NCBI RefSeq assembly: GCF_002870965.1
Contig: NZ_PHSO01000006.1
Coordinates: 434,001-498,000 of the forward strand
Direction: 5' to 3'
DNA: 64,000 nt
From: Tsuneonella flava
Lineage (GTDB): Bacteria > Pseudomonadota > Alphaproteobacteria > Sphingomonadales > Sphingomonadaceae
The notes beneath the pieces are model-generated. The model did not search any database and was not told the origin of the DNA. It saw nothing but the letters and a program-made list of their open reading frames with translations. Positions 28,127-36,517 of this stretch are shown here, one piece after another. Every line of letters begins with the position of its first letter. The first letter of the stretch is position 1. Made by a program: the position numbers and the translations under genes.

Positions 28127-29691
28127 TCTCCCACGCGTTGATCTTCTACCTTGCGGACAAGATCCTGACGAACCCGATCGATCAGGCCAGTCCAGTCACC
28201 CAGCGTATCCTGCCAGTAGAGGCGCGCGCTATCGTACCAGTAACTCGACTGCGCGCCCCATTCGCCCCAGCGGTAGTCTCCCCTGCGGTTGAGCAGTATC
28301 CAGACCGGCACACCCATCGCGCCCGCCAGATGGGCCACACCCGTGTCAACCGTAACCAGCAAGTCGAGTTGTTCGAGCACCGCCGCAGTGCGATCGAGAC
28401 TGAGCAGGTCGGCGGAAATATCGATTACCCGACCCGCGACAGCATCGCCGCCTTCGAATGCTGTCAGCGGCACATTCGTGATCGCAACCGGCACGACACC
28501 ATCAATGTCTACAAGACGCAGCATTTCTGCCAGCGCCATCGTTTTGTGGCGCGCCCGCATGGAGCCAGCAAATCGACCCATTGATGGGTTGGAGGCCCAA
28601 CAAATCCCCACACGCAATGCGCGCTGTCCCCGCACCTGCTTATTACCTTCCGCCCAGTCAGGCCGCCGCCTCCAGAAATCGCGCGCAGCTTCCGACGGAC
28701 GAAGATAGGGGGTTCCCGGAAACGCATCGCGACGGTTGCGAAACCGGCTCATCAGCGAACCGATTGCAAGCACCGAATCCACCTTCCGAACCGCACCGGC
28801 GCGGGCGAGCACATCGGCGCATTCTCTGACCCCGCTATCAGCAGGCATGGTCACGACCGACACACCGGGAAAACTGGCGCGAAACAAGCCAGCCAATATT
28901 TCATGGACCGCCAGAGTTACCTGGGCACAATTCGCCTGCAGATCAGCAATGGCAGAAGCGAACATAATCTGGTCGCCCAGCCCTTGCTCCCCATAAACAA
29001 GGACATGGTCCGAACCTGCGCCTGACCAGCGCGGACAGTCGAACGGGAAGTCGGTTACACCGCTATTGACCGATGGTTTGAACCGGGTTTCGTATTTCGG
29101 CCAAGCTTCGGCAAAATGCTGCCGGGCGAGCAGCGAGTGGAAGTGCTCCCAGTCGAGGTGCCCCCGATCTTCCACCATTTCAGTCGCGAGGGCAAACATA
29201 GCGTCGGCCTCCTCGTATCGCTCCAGATATTGCAGCGCGATCGCCGCGTTGATGTAACCGGATGGATGATCGGGCGCGATCTGTCGCAACCGTTCAGCAA
29301 GAGCGATGGCTTCATCGAAAAGTTCGTTGACCCGGAAGTTCTGCGTACCGACCGCCAGAGCATCGATATGCAAAGGATCAAGCGCCAGTGCTCGACGAGA
29401 ACAGTCCAGTGCCTTATCATGCCTATCAACCCGCTCGTAGAACATGGCGCGGTGTACCCATGCCTGCGGGTTGAGCGGGGAGTTGCGACATGCTGCCGCA
29501 CAATGCGCCGCTGCCAGCGCCACCCACTCATCAGTGAGCGATGCGTCCCGCAGCGTGTGCGCCAGGCCATTATCGAGATCGTGCGCGAGTATCGCTACCG
29601 CCAGTTCGCCACATCGGGCGCGGTCGCCATTATTCAACGCAGCGAGCGCGTCTTCACAGGTCGGCATTTGGTGGATGCCCGGCTCAGCCAT
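28117..29691 (-). CDS. TPR-repeat GT9-like glycosyltransferase A
   Basis: About 524 residues. TPR motifs (NPQAWVHRAMFYERVDRHDK, ALDCSRRALALDPLHIDALA, HPSGYINAAIALQYLERYEE) precede a GT-B domain. That domain has VLVYGEQGLGDQIMFASAIA, CWASNPS and LLVTVDTGVAHLAGAMGVPV, then WILLNRRGDYRWG. The ATG at 29691 follows AAGGGGGG. It is paralogous to the next gene, sharing the GEQGLGDQIMFAS and DTGVAHLAGAMG blocks. The 273 bp between this start and the upstream DUF2827 stop may hold a promoter; I see no gene there. Confidence 0.86.
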   Translation of the reverse strand: MAEPGIHQMPTCEDALAALNNGDRARCGELAVAILAHDLDNGLAHTLRDASLTDEWVALAAAHCAAACRNSPLNPQAWVHRAMFYERVDRHDKALDCSRRALALDPLHIDALAVGTQNFRVNELFDEAIALAERLRQIAPDHPSGYINAAIALQYLERYEEADAMFALATEMVEDRGHLDWEHFHSLLARQHFAEAWPKYETRFKPSVNSGVTDFPFDCPRWSGAGSDHVLVYGEQGLGDQIMFASAIADLQANCAQVTLAVHEILAGLFRASFPGVSVVTMPADSGVRECADVLARAGAVRKVDSVLAIGSLMSRFRNRRDAFPGTPYLRPSEAARDFWRRRPDWAEGNKQVRGQRALRVGICWASNPSMGRFAGSMRARHKTMALAEMLRLVDIDGVVPVAITNVPLTAFEGGDAVAGRVIDISADLLSLDRTAAVLEQLDLLVTVDTGVAHLAGAMGVPVWILLNRRGDYRWGEWGAQSSYWYDSARLYWQDTLGDWTGLIDRVRQDLVRKVEDQRVGECA

Positions 29692-29964
29692 GTTGCCCCC
29701 CTTGCGTCTTGCTGTTGGCATTGTGACAATCGTGGCGCTGAACAGACGCACCCAAAAACGGGTGGGCGCCGATCGCCGCACAGCGGAAATTCGGCACCCC
29801 TTCCCCGGGGACAATCCGAACGGGAGGGAGAGAGCCGCCTCGCCATACGGATCGGGGAAGATTTCGATGTTTTGTTCGGCGTATCGCCGGATTGCGGCGA
29901 CAGTCCTTACCGCTCGCCCGACAGAGCGCTGTGGTCGGTAAAGTGGAGCTGGAATGACAGGTGG

Positions 29965-31122
29965 TCATGCCGCAGTCTCCTGCGGGGTTCGCGCCGCCGT
30001 GCGCTCCATCAGATCGAACAGAAGATCGTCATAACTGGCGGCCAGATCGGGGTCGGTCGCCAGAAACCGCTGAATACGCTGACGCTGACGCGCGGTGTAA
30101 CTCTGCCAGTCGCGATCATGTTCTGCCATCGCACGCCGGAGCAGGGCAGCGCCCAGTTCAAGATCGTGTCCCGGATAGTAGTAACCGAGATCGGCAACGA
30201 TTTCGGCATTGTGAACCAGCGGATATCCCTGCCAGCACACCTCAAGGTAAAAGTAATTGAGCGCCAAACCCCACTGGTGGGAAATCACGATGTCGGTCGC
30301 CTCTGCCAGAAAGGCAGGGGTCTGGACGCGACCAATAAAGCTGGCCTTCTGCGCCCGGACGATATCCAGCTGCAGCATCAGACGAGTGAATTCGCGCCCT
30401 TCGCGGGCCAGCGTATCGGCGTTGGCAACATGAAGGTAGCCGACATCATCCGGGACCGCGCGATAGGCCTGTTCGGCAATCAGCACCGGATAAAGGCAGA
30501 ATTTCAGTACATCGATATTCGGTTCGATCACCGACAGACGTCGCGGCCCGTCATGCGGACGATAAGTTCCCGCGTCAGGATAATCGCCCACTACCGATTC
30601 AAGCGCCATCGGATCCCACACGAACGGCACGCGCCGCGCAGGGCAGCGACGCAATGTCTGCAGAAAACCCCGGTTGAGATCGAAAATCTGCGGGATGATC
30701 CACAATTCGTCATAGTGCGGATTGACGTAGAGATCGCTCCATAGCGGCCGCCGGAAGATCATCGCTTCGATGTTCTGGACATATTCGGGACCGCAGCAAT
30801 AGCTGACCAGACGGGTGCCCTGTTTGCGAAGGCGATCGGTCTGCGCCGGGCTGACCTGCCCGCCCAGTTCGATCACAACGTCGAGCCCCGCACTTCCCCG
30901 GTCGAACGGCATCGTCGGGAAGTCGGACAGCGACCAGGGCAGCGCATCGGTGATCGCGACATCGGTCGTATTGAGCAACACGACACGGTGTCCAAGCGGC
31001 GACGCACTGAGCAACTTGGCCAGGAACAAAGCGTTCTGCTTGATCCCGTTGGTCCACAGGCTCTCGTCAGGCTGACGCAGCCCGATCGTAATGCCGATCT
31101 CCAAGGCGTGCCGCCGCGTCAT
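29965..31122 (-). CDS. DUF2827 family protein, paralogue C
   Basis: 385 residues, soluble. It begins with a Rossmann-like strand, then LWTNGIKQNALFLAKLL, the DUF2827 hallmark LWxNGIxQN. It ends with the conserved block GYPLVHNAE, DLGYYYPGHDLELG and EHDRDWQSY. DUF2827 proteins look like GT-B glycosyltransferases and sit in glycan clusters; no activity is established to my knowledge. The start at 31122 is chosen because ATGA overlaps the stop of the upstream gene; an ATG at 31137 is also possible. Third of three paralogues in this run. Confidence 0.83.
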   Translation of the reverse strand: MTRRHALEIGITIGLRQPDESLWTNGIKQNALFLAKLLSASPLGHRVVLLNTTDVAITDALPWSLSDFPTMPFDRGSAGLDVVIELGGQVSPAQTDRLRKQGTRLVSYCCGPEYVQNIEAMIFRRPLWSDLYVNPHYDELWIIPQIFDLNRGFLQTLRRCPARRVPFVWDPMALESVVGDYPDAGTYRPHDGPRRLSVIEPNIDVLKFCLYPVLIAEQAYRAVPDDVGYLHVANADTLAREGREFTRLMLQLDIVRAQKASFIGRVQTPAFLAEATDIVISHQWGLALNYFYLEVCWQGYPLVHNAEIVADLGYYYPGHDLELGAALLRRAMAEHDRDWQSYTARQRQRIQRFLATDPDLAASYDDLLFDLMERTAARTPQETAA

Positions 31123-31688
31123 TTTCGCGGGGGCCATTCGAATGCCGCCTGACGGCGGATGATCGTGCAGTTTTCGGTATTCTGCACCAGCGTGAAGGTT
31201 TCCTCAGGCCGCTCCTTGCTCCGATAGACCAGAATCCCATCAAGCAGCGGCGCACCGACAGCATTGCCCAGCTGCCTCTCTGCCACAGTCTTGCAAGTGG
31301 CCGCAGAGGACGACACCCGCTCAACGAGAACGGAACAACCACCCTTGGCTGTCGGGATTGTGGTGATCGACAGCGCCGCGCGCCGCTCTCCCGCGCCCAG
31401 CCCGGTGAGCGAGAAGAATGGCGATCCGTCGGGTGAATCGTGATCCCAGTTGATGACGATGTCCTGCATCGTCGCCCCGGCCACGCCACGCTGCGCCACC
31501 GCGTTGATCGCAGGCAAACACCGACGCACACCAACCTGTTGCGCCGCCAGGGCGACCAGCGGCGGCGAACCGGCCGCAGCATTGGCGGGCGCCGCCGCCA
31601 GCACGGGACGCGCCAGATAGCCAGCCAGAACTCCACCAGCGACCAGCGACAGAACACCTGCCGCACGAAGGATGCGCGCGCCGCTCAT
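31119..31688 (-). CDS. Hypothetical exported or membrane-anchored protein
   Basis: 189 residues with an N-terminal signal or anchor (VLSLVAGGVLAGYLARPVLA). A small periplasmic domain follows, with four Cys residues and blocks FFSLTGLGAGERRAALSITT and LGNAVGAPLLDGILVYRSKE. I do not recognise the family. It is embedded between two DUF2827 genes with ATGA overlaps on both sides, so it is clearly part of that operon and may be an accessory or scaffold factor for the glycan or glycoprotein they build. Confidence 0.7.
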   Translation of the reverse strand: MSGARILRAAGVLSLVAGGVLAGYLARPVLAAAPANAAAGSPPLVALAAQQVGVRRCLPAINAVAQRGVAGATMQDIVINWDHDSPDGSPFFSLTGLGAGERRAALSITTIPTAKGGCSVLVERVSSSAATCKTVAERQLGNAVGAPLLDGILVYRSKERPEETFTLVQNTENCTIIRRQAAFEWPPRK

Positions 31689-32929
31689 GCCGACACCTCC
31701 ATCCCGCAGGCTTCGGCCATTGCGCGGGTGTAGGACGCCACGTTAGCGTCGCTGCACGGATCGAGCCGCGCCAGCAATCGCCGCGCATCGGCGCGGTAAC
31801 CTTCGAGATTGCGATCATGCGATGCCAGCGCCTGCAACAAGGCAAGCGCGCCATCTTCGGGATCGAATGTGCGATAGGCATATCCGCATCCATCCAGCAG
31901 ATGCGAATTGTGGATCAGCGGGAAACCGCCATACAGCGCTTCGTAATACAGATAGTTCTGCGCGTTATGCCAGTGGTGGGACACCAGCGCGTCAGCTTGC
32001 CGCCCCAGCACGTCGAACACCGGGATGCGCGGTTCGAAACTGGCAATGCCGTGCTGCACCACATCCATCGACCGGGCATAGGCGGTGAACGCGCTGTGCT
32101 CCCGCAGCTCCATTGCATTATAGACCCACAGCGCCTCGACCGCGTTCGGATCGCGCCGATACGCCAGATCGCTGAGCAGGATCGGCAGGTGGCAGGTTTT
32201 GACCATACAGATGTTCGGCTCCATCACTGCGAGGCGCCAGCTGCTGCGACCTGGAACGTAAGCGAACGACCGCTCTGCCCCCGCGCCGGCGAGCGTGCGT
32301 TCGAGCAGCAGCGGGCTCCACAAATGCTGCATTGCCCGCACCGGCGCATGAAAACCGGCGCGGTAGTATGGCGCGCACGTTTCCTCGAAAGCTGGCAACG
32401 TCCAGATGCGGTCGTATGGCGCACGCGACATCAGCATCGCAGGCGGGCGATCGAACGCCATCCGTTCCATATCGAGCACGAAATCGTTGGCGACGTGCAT
32501 CGTAATCGTGTGCCCACCCCGCTCGCCAAACTGACGCACCCATTCGATATCGAATTGCGCGCTCAGCTCGATTGCGAGATCGAGCGTATCCATCGCTTCG
32601 TCGAACGAGATGACTGGCGCAGGAGAGAGCGAGAGGAAATCACCCGCCGCCTTCGGATCCCCCGGACCACCGTTGATAATGAAGCACTTCTCGACCAGCG
32701 GCGAGCGCTCAAGCAGCATCAGAAGGAAATAGCAGTTCTGGAAAATGCCATTTTCCCACAGGCTCTGCTGCCCCTCCCGGAGGAAAAGGGTAACTCCCAC
32801 TTTGAGCCGCCGGGGTCTGCCCGAACCACCGCCACCTTTCTTTGTCCCCTTTCCCGCCGGGGATGAGGAAGCACTCAACTTGGATTTTGAGGGCGCGTTT
32901 CGCTTCGGACGTGTGGCAACCTTGCTCAT
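31685..32929 (-). CDS. DUF2827 family protein, paralogue B
   Basis: 414 residues. An unusual Lys/Ser/Gly-rich, probably disordered N-terminal extension (about residues 1-38) precedes the DUF2827 domain (LKVGVTLFLREGQQSLWENG, then IFQNCYFLLMLL). The C-terminal block is GGFPLIHNSHLLDGCGYAYR and HDRNLEGYRADARRLL. The start at 32929 overlaps the preceding stop as ATGA; an ATG 9 bp upstream is possible. The basic extension is absent from paralogues A and C and might bind nucleic acid, membrane or a partner. Biochemical function unknown. Confidence 0.83.
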   Translation of the reverse strand: MSKVATRPKRNAPSKSKLSASSSPAGKGTKKGGGGSGRPRRLKVGVTLFLREGQQSLWENGIFQNCYFLLMLLERSPLVEKCFIINGGPGDPKAAGDFLSLSPAPVISFDEAMDTLDLAIELSAQFDIEWVRQFGERGGHTITMHVANDFVLDMERMAFDRPPAMLMSRAPYDRIWTLPAFEETCAPYYRAGFHAPVRAMQHLWSPLLLERTLAGAGAERSFAYVPGRSSWRLAVMEPNICMVKTCHLPILLSDLAYRRDPNAVEALWVYNAMELREHSAFTAYARSMDVVQHGIASFEPRIPVFDVLGRQADALVSHHWHNAQNYLYYEALYGGFPLIHNSHLLDGCGYAYRTFDPEDGALALLQALASHDRNLEGYRADARRLLARLDPCSDANVASYTRAMAEACGMEVSA

Positions 32930-34059
32930 GCCGCACACCTCCGCGCGGGGCGACTGGCGACCTCCAGCAATCGGCGTGCGTAGACATCGCGGTTGGCGGA
33001 ATTTGTCGGGCTCAACGAGGCAATTTTCTCATTTGCCCGCGCGCGATAGCTTGTGAGATTACGGTCATGCTCGCGACAGGCCAGTTCGAACTGAGCGCGC
33101 CCGGCATCGATATCCGACGCCGGGTAATAATATCCCACGTCGGCAAACAGCGGCGAGTTATGAATTAGCGGATATCCGCCCGCCAGTACATCGAGGTAGA
33201 GATAGTTTTGCGGACAATCGATCTGGTGGCTGACGACGATATCGATCCCGTCCCCCATGACCCGCGCAAAATAGTCGCGCCCCTCCAGCGTGACCTTCTC
33301 CGCCTTGTAGAGCGACGATCCGCCGACCATCATCACGAATGTGTGGTGTTCCGCGAATTGCGCCGTGTTCATGAAGCGCAGGCGGGCAAGCGCCGAGGGA
33401 TCGGCCAGCTGCACCTCCTCACAGATCAGAAAGGGAACAATCCCCATTTTGATGGTTGAAATATTGGGCTCGAAAATAGCAGCCGACACCGAGCCTTTGG
33501 CCAGAGCCCCGGCCCGATACCCAAAGCTGAGCCCTTCCCGCTCAATCATTTCAACTGTCTGATCGAGGAAAACAGGCGACCAGAGGTACGGCACCTCTTC
33601 CACCGGGCAGCGATGCAGGCCGCGCATCATTGCAGAAAACGGCCGGTCCTTGGGCAAGAGCCAGACTTCGTCGCAGCGTTCAGCAAGGCCAAAATAGGTC
33701 GGGCGATTGAAAATGGTCGGCTCGACCAGAATGGCATATGGCTGCCCACACATATGGGCCACGACTTTGCCGCCGCGCGCACGAAAACGCCGGGTCCATT
33801 CTGCATCGAGCCCGGCCGAGAGCTCAATCGCGACATCGATCGCGCCATCGGCTTCCTCAATCGGAATCAGGGGAAATTGCTGACCAACGGGGCCGGTATG
33901 CGCAGGCAGCTGCCCCTGCCCGCCGCAATCGAGCAGCACCACCTGCTCCACAAAAGGAATCGAACAAAGCAGGCTGGCAAGATGAAATGCATTCTGCCCG
34001 ATGCCATTGCTCCAGATATCACTCCCCTCCGCGGTGAGGACCGAGATCCCTACCCGCAT
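32926..34059 (-). CDS. DUF2827 family protein, paralogue A
   Basis: 377 residues, first gene of the DUF2827 run. The ATG at 34059 has GGAGG eight bases upstream, which decides the start over the longer open frame. Hallmarks are RVGISVLTAEGSDIWSNGIG with QNAFHLASLL, and the C-terminal GGYPLIHNSPLFADVGYYYP and EHDRNLTSYRARA. It resembles a GT-B-type glycosyltransferase without a membrane segment. The three paralogues share both end blocks but differ strongly in between, as expected for enzymes with different acceptors or sugars. Confidence 0.84.
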   Translation of the reverse strand: MRVGISVLTAEGSDIWSNGIGQNAFHLASLLCSIPFVEQVVLLDCGGQGQLPAHTGPVGQQFPLIPIEEADGAIDVAIELSAGLDAEWTRRFRARGGKVVAHMCGQPYAILVEPTIFNRPTYFGLAERCDEVWLLPKDRPFSAMMRGLHRCPVEEVPYLWSPVFLDQTVEMIEREGLSFGYRAGALAKGSVSAAIFEPNISTIKMGIVPFLICEEVQLADPSALARLRFMNTAQFAEHHTFVMMVGGSSLYKAEKVTLEGRDYFARVMGDGIDIVVSHQIDCPQNYLYLDVLAGGYPLIHNSPLFADVGYYYPASDIDAGRAQFELACREHDRNLTSYRARANEKIASLSPTNSANRDVYARRLLEVASRPARRCAA

Positions 34060-34460
34060 CAGCCACCTCCGATTGCACCCGCAATCCGATGCCGCCCGCA
34101 AAGAGTTGGGAGGTCACACCCTAGCCAGTTTGGGATCGTTGACTGACCAGAACGCAACCCCCCCTTGCGACCAGCCGGGAGCGACTGGGCGCAAGAATTC
34201 GAAATATCACCGCCAACCAAACGCACGCTAACGCGTGAGACGGCGCGTGAGCGAACCATTGGGACAAGAGAGTGCGGAAAGAAGCCACCGCGCAGCAAAG
34301 CACCGCGCAATCGCGCCAGAGCCAAGCCAGACGCGCGTTTACCATTTCCAGCCACCCACACATGTAAGGCGCTGAAATTCAATACAGATTTGTCTGCATC
34401 AGATTTCTGGAGGCAAACAATTGCAGCCAAAATGGTTTTTCCCTGCACACTCTTGCTGAT
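34060..34460. other. Intergenic region upstream of the DUF2827 operon
   Basis: Holds the presumed promoter of the minus-strand glycan operon and the upstream region of the plus-strand recombinase gene. The half next to the recombinase is visibly richer in A and T than the surroundings, a common sign of acquired DNA. I see no gene or RNA here. Confidence 0.5.
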
Positions 34461-34480
34461 TTGAGCTGTTGTGACGGAAT

Positions 34481-34495
34481 AACCAATTGTGTAAC
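34481..34495 (+). repeat. Left inverted repeat bracketing the recombinase gene
   Basis: AACCAATTGTGTAAC, exactly complementary to 35438-35452. Counting one base outward and four inward, 19 of 20 positions match. It lies upstream of the preferred recombinase ATG, in its likely promoter. Confidence 0.85.
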
Positions 34496-34559
34496 TTTTA
34501 GAGATATTTTAGCGAAATATAACCATAACTTATTCGATAATGAGGGGATTATTAATCTC

Positions 34560-35510
34560 ATGAATGATATGCATTATGATTTCGGAATGTTTTCCGATGG
34601 AGGTCAGAGAAAGTATCTGACATCATCCGAATTGGACGCATTTCTTGGGGCGGCAGAGAAGCGACCCCTTCAGATCCAGGCCTTTTGCCTGATGCTGTAT
34701 CATTCAGGGTGTCGCATATCCGAAGCGCTCGCCCTTACCGCCGAACAGATCGACTTCGATCAGAAAGTGGTTGTCGTTCAAAGTTTGAAGAAGCGGAAGA
34801 AGACGCATTTCAGGTCCATTCCCCTTCCGGATAACTATCTCGAAATATTAAAAATATTAGTTTCAGATGCTCGCGCACCTAACGAAAGGTTGTGGCCGTG
34901 GGCGCGTATGACGGCTTATCGTTACGTTCGCAGCGCAATGCTTGCCGCTGGAGTAGTCGGAGAGCAGGCATCCCCCAAAGGTCTGCGGCATGGGTTCGCA
35001 ATTCGTGCCATACAGCAGAAGGTGCCGCTGCCTCTCGTCCAGCGCTGGCTCGGCCATGCGGATCTCAAAACCACCGCGATATATACTCATGCCGTAGGCC
35101 CGGAGGAGCGGGAGATCGCCGCCCGCATGTGGCCAGGCTCGCAAACCACCATTCAGCCAAGTGAGACGATGCGCCCAGATACCGACATTAGGCCATTGAT
35201 TTCAAATGAAAATAGATACCCGAAAGGCACAGAATGGGTCGGTTGCAGTTGCCCTACGGGTGTTTTGCAACCTGTACCCCCGTGTCCGGTGATGCAGGAA
35301 CGCACGTGTCGCGAACTACGCAAAGACCTTCAGCAAACATCTGAAAACAATAAGGAAGAAATTCGCCAGCTGGCGAAAGAGGTGAGTGCAGCAACTCAGG
35401 GCACATCGACCGTGTCAAAGATTTTCAATTGCCAAAGGTTACACAATTGGTTAAAGTGTATCGCCATTATATCGTTGAAATCATTGATTTTTAGCACTCA
35501 ATACGCATAG
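34560..35510 (+). CDS. Tyrosine-type site-specific recombinase
   Basis: About 316 residues from the ATG at 34560; a TTG at 34461 would add 33. The catalytic core is complete for the family: Arg in HSGCRISEALAL, the beta-hairpin Lys in LKKRKKTHFRSIPLP, KGLRHGFAIRAIQ (Lys in place of the first His of the usual HxLR), LGHADLKTTAIYTH with the nucleophile Tyr. It lacks a typical N-terminal SAM-like core-binding domain. It has an unusual C-terminal extension with a Cys-rich patch (CSCPTG, PPCPVMQERTCREL) and a helical charged stretch. Perfect inverted repeats lie just upstream and inside its 3' end. Confidence 0.85.
   Translation: MNDMHYDFGMFSDGGQRKYLTSSELDAFLGAAEKRPLQIQAFCLMLYHSGCRISEALALTAEQIDFDQKVVVVQSLKKRKKTHFRSIPLPDNYLEILKILVSDARAPNERLWPWARMTAYRYVRSAMLAAGVVGEQASPKGLRHGFAIRAIQQKVPLPLVQRWLGHADLKTTAIYTHAVGPEEREIAARMWPGSQTTIQPSETMRPDTDIRPLISNENRYPKGTEWVGCSCPTGVLQPVPPCPVMQERTCRELRKDLQQTSENNKEEIRQLAKEVSAATQGTSTVSKIFNCQRLHNWLKCIAIISLKSLIFSTQYA
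35438..35452 (-). repeat. Right inverted repeat inside the recombinase 3' end
   Basis: GTTACACAATTGGTT, the exact reverse complement of 34481-34495. It lies within the last 25 codons of the recombinase gene. Confidence 0.85.
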
Positions 35511-35879
35511 TAAGTTTTTTGTAACAACCTGTGTAGCCTGAATCAGTCAAAGCGCGGGTAGCGTCGCCGTGGATCGGGCGGGGCTGATCATCGACTGCCT
35601 GCAGTTGAGCGCGCAGGCGCAGGCGCCTCAATGGTAACAACGTCCATTTACAGGATTTAAGGCCGCTCAGGCCGCATGCCTGCCGCGGCACAACTGTCCT
35701 ACAGCGGATATTCACCCTATCCGATCGCGATGCGCCGCGATCTCGCCTCTCCCTTCTGCACGCAAACAAGCGAGCCCGGATCGGCATGCGAGCCGACGGG
35801 AAAAGAGCTTCAGGACTGTGTAACAAGCGGCCCACCGTTCAGCCTCGAACACGCGAGACTGAACGGATTGCCGAATGCG
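35511..35879. other. Intergenic region between recombinase and msrA
   Basis: About 370 bp between convergent genes. No coding signal in any frame that I would defend, and no clear insertion-sequence end. It may be the right flank of the element carrying the recombinase. Confidence 0.45.
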
Positions 35880-36419
35880 TCAGGCGTCGGACCGAACCTT
35901 GGCGGCAAAGCTCTTACGCAGCTTCATCAGTTTGGGCGGAATGACAGCCAGGCAATAGGGGTTGCGCTGTCCTTCACCATCCCAATACTCCTGATGGTAA
36001 TCCTCCGCCGGATACCATGTCGTGGCTTCTTCGATTGTCGTCACGGCCTGCCGATCCGCATGATCGCTGTTCCAGCGCGATATTGCCGCCACAGCTTCCT
36101 CGCGCTGGGTGTCGTCGACCACGAAGATCGCACTGCGATACTGCGTACCCACATCGTTGCCCTGACGGTTGAGCTGGGTCGGATCGTGAGTGCCGAGGAA
36201 TACGTCGTAGATTTCCGGCAAAGTGATAACCGCCGGATCGTATGTCACCCGGATCGCTTCGGCATGGCCGGTATCACCGCCGCAGACCTGCTTGTAAGTC
36301 GGATCGGCCACTGTACCGCCGATATAGCCGCTTTCGACCGCGCTCACCCCGATCACGTCGCGAAACACCGCTTCGGTACACCAGAAGCATCCACCGGCGA
36401 CGATTGCCTGCTCGCTCAT
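35880..36419 (-). CDS. msrA: Peptide-methionine (S)-S-oxide reductase
   Basis: Repairs oxidised methionine in proteins, using thioredoxin. The 179-residue length is typical. The catalytic motif GCFWC is at residues 10-14, followed by SGYIGG, GDTGHAEAIRVTYDP, HDPTQLNRQGNDVGTQYRSA and the substrate-site block DYHQEYW. The ribosome site AAGGAG stands 7 bp before the ATG at 36419. Monocistronic, divergent from the exported methyltransferase-like gene. Confidence 0.96.
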   Translation of the reverse strand: MSEQAIVAGGCFWCTEAVFRDVIGVSAVESGYIGGTVADPTYKQVCGGDTGHAEAIRVTYDPAVITLPEIYDVFLGTHDPTQLNRQGNDVGTQYRSAIFVVDDTQREEAVAAISRWNSDHADRQAVTTIEEATTWYPAEDYHQEYWDGEGQRNPYCLAVIPPKLMKLRKSFAAKVRSDA

Positions 36420-36517
36420 TCCAAATCTCCTTCGTTCAAGGAGATAGGGTGCACCTGTCCGCTTGTCATCGCCACACCATCGCGTAGGTTCGCCGTTCCA
36501 ACGAAGGGGAGAACATC

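Noticed and set aside
29116-30744. 542-codon plus-strand frame opposite the TPR transferase and DUF2827 genes
   Set aside because: No ribosome site or recognisable motif; the minus-strand genes account for the region.
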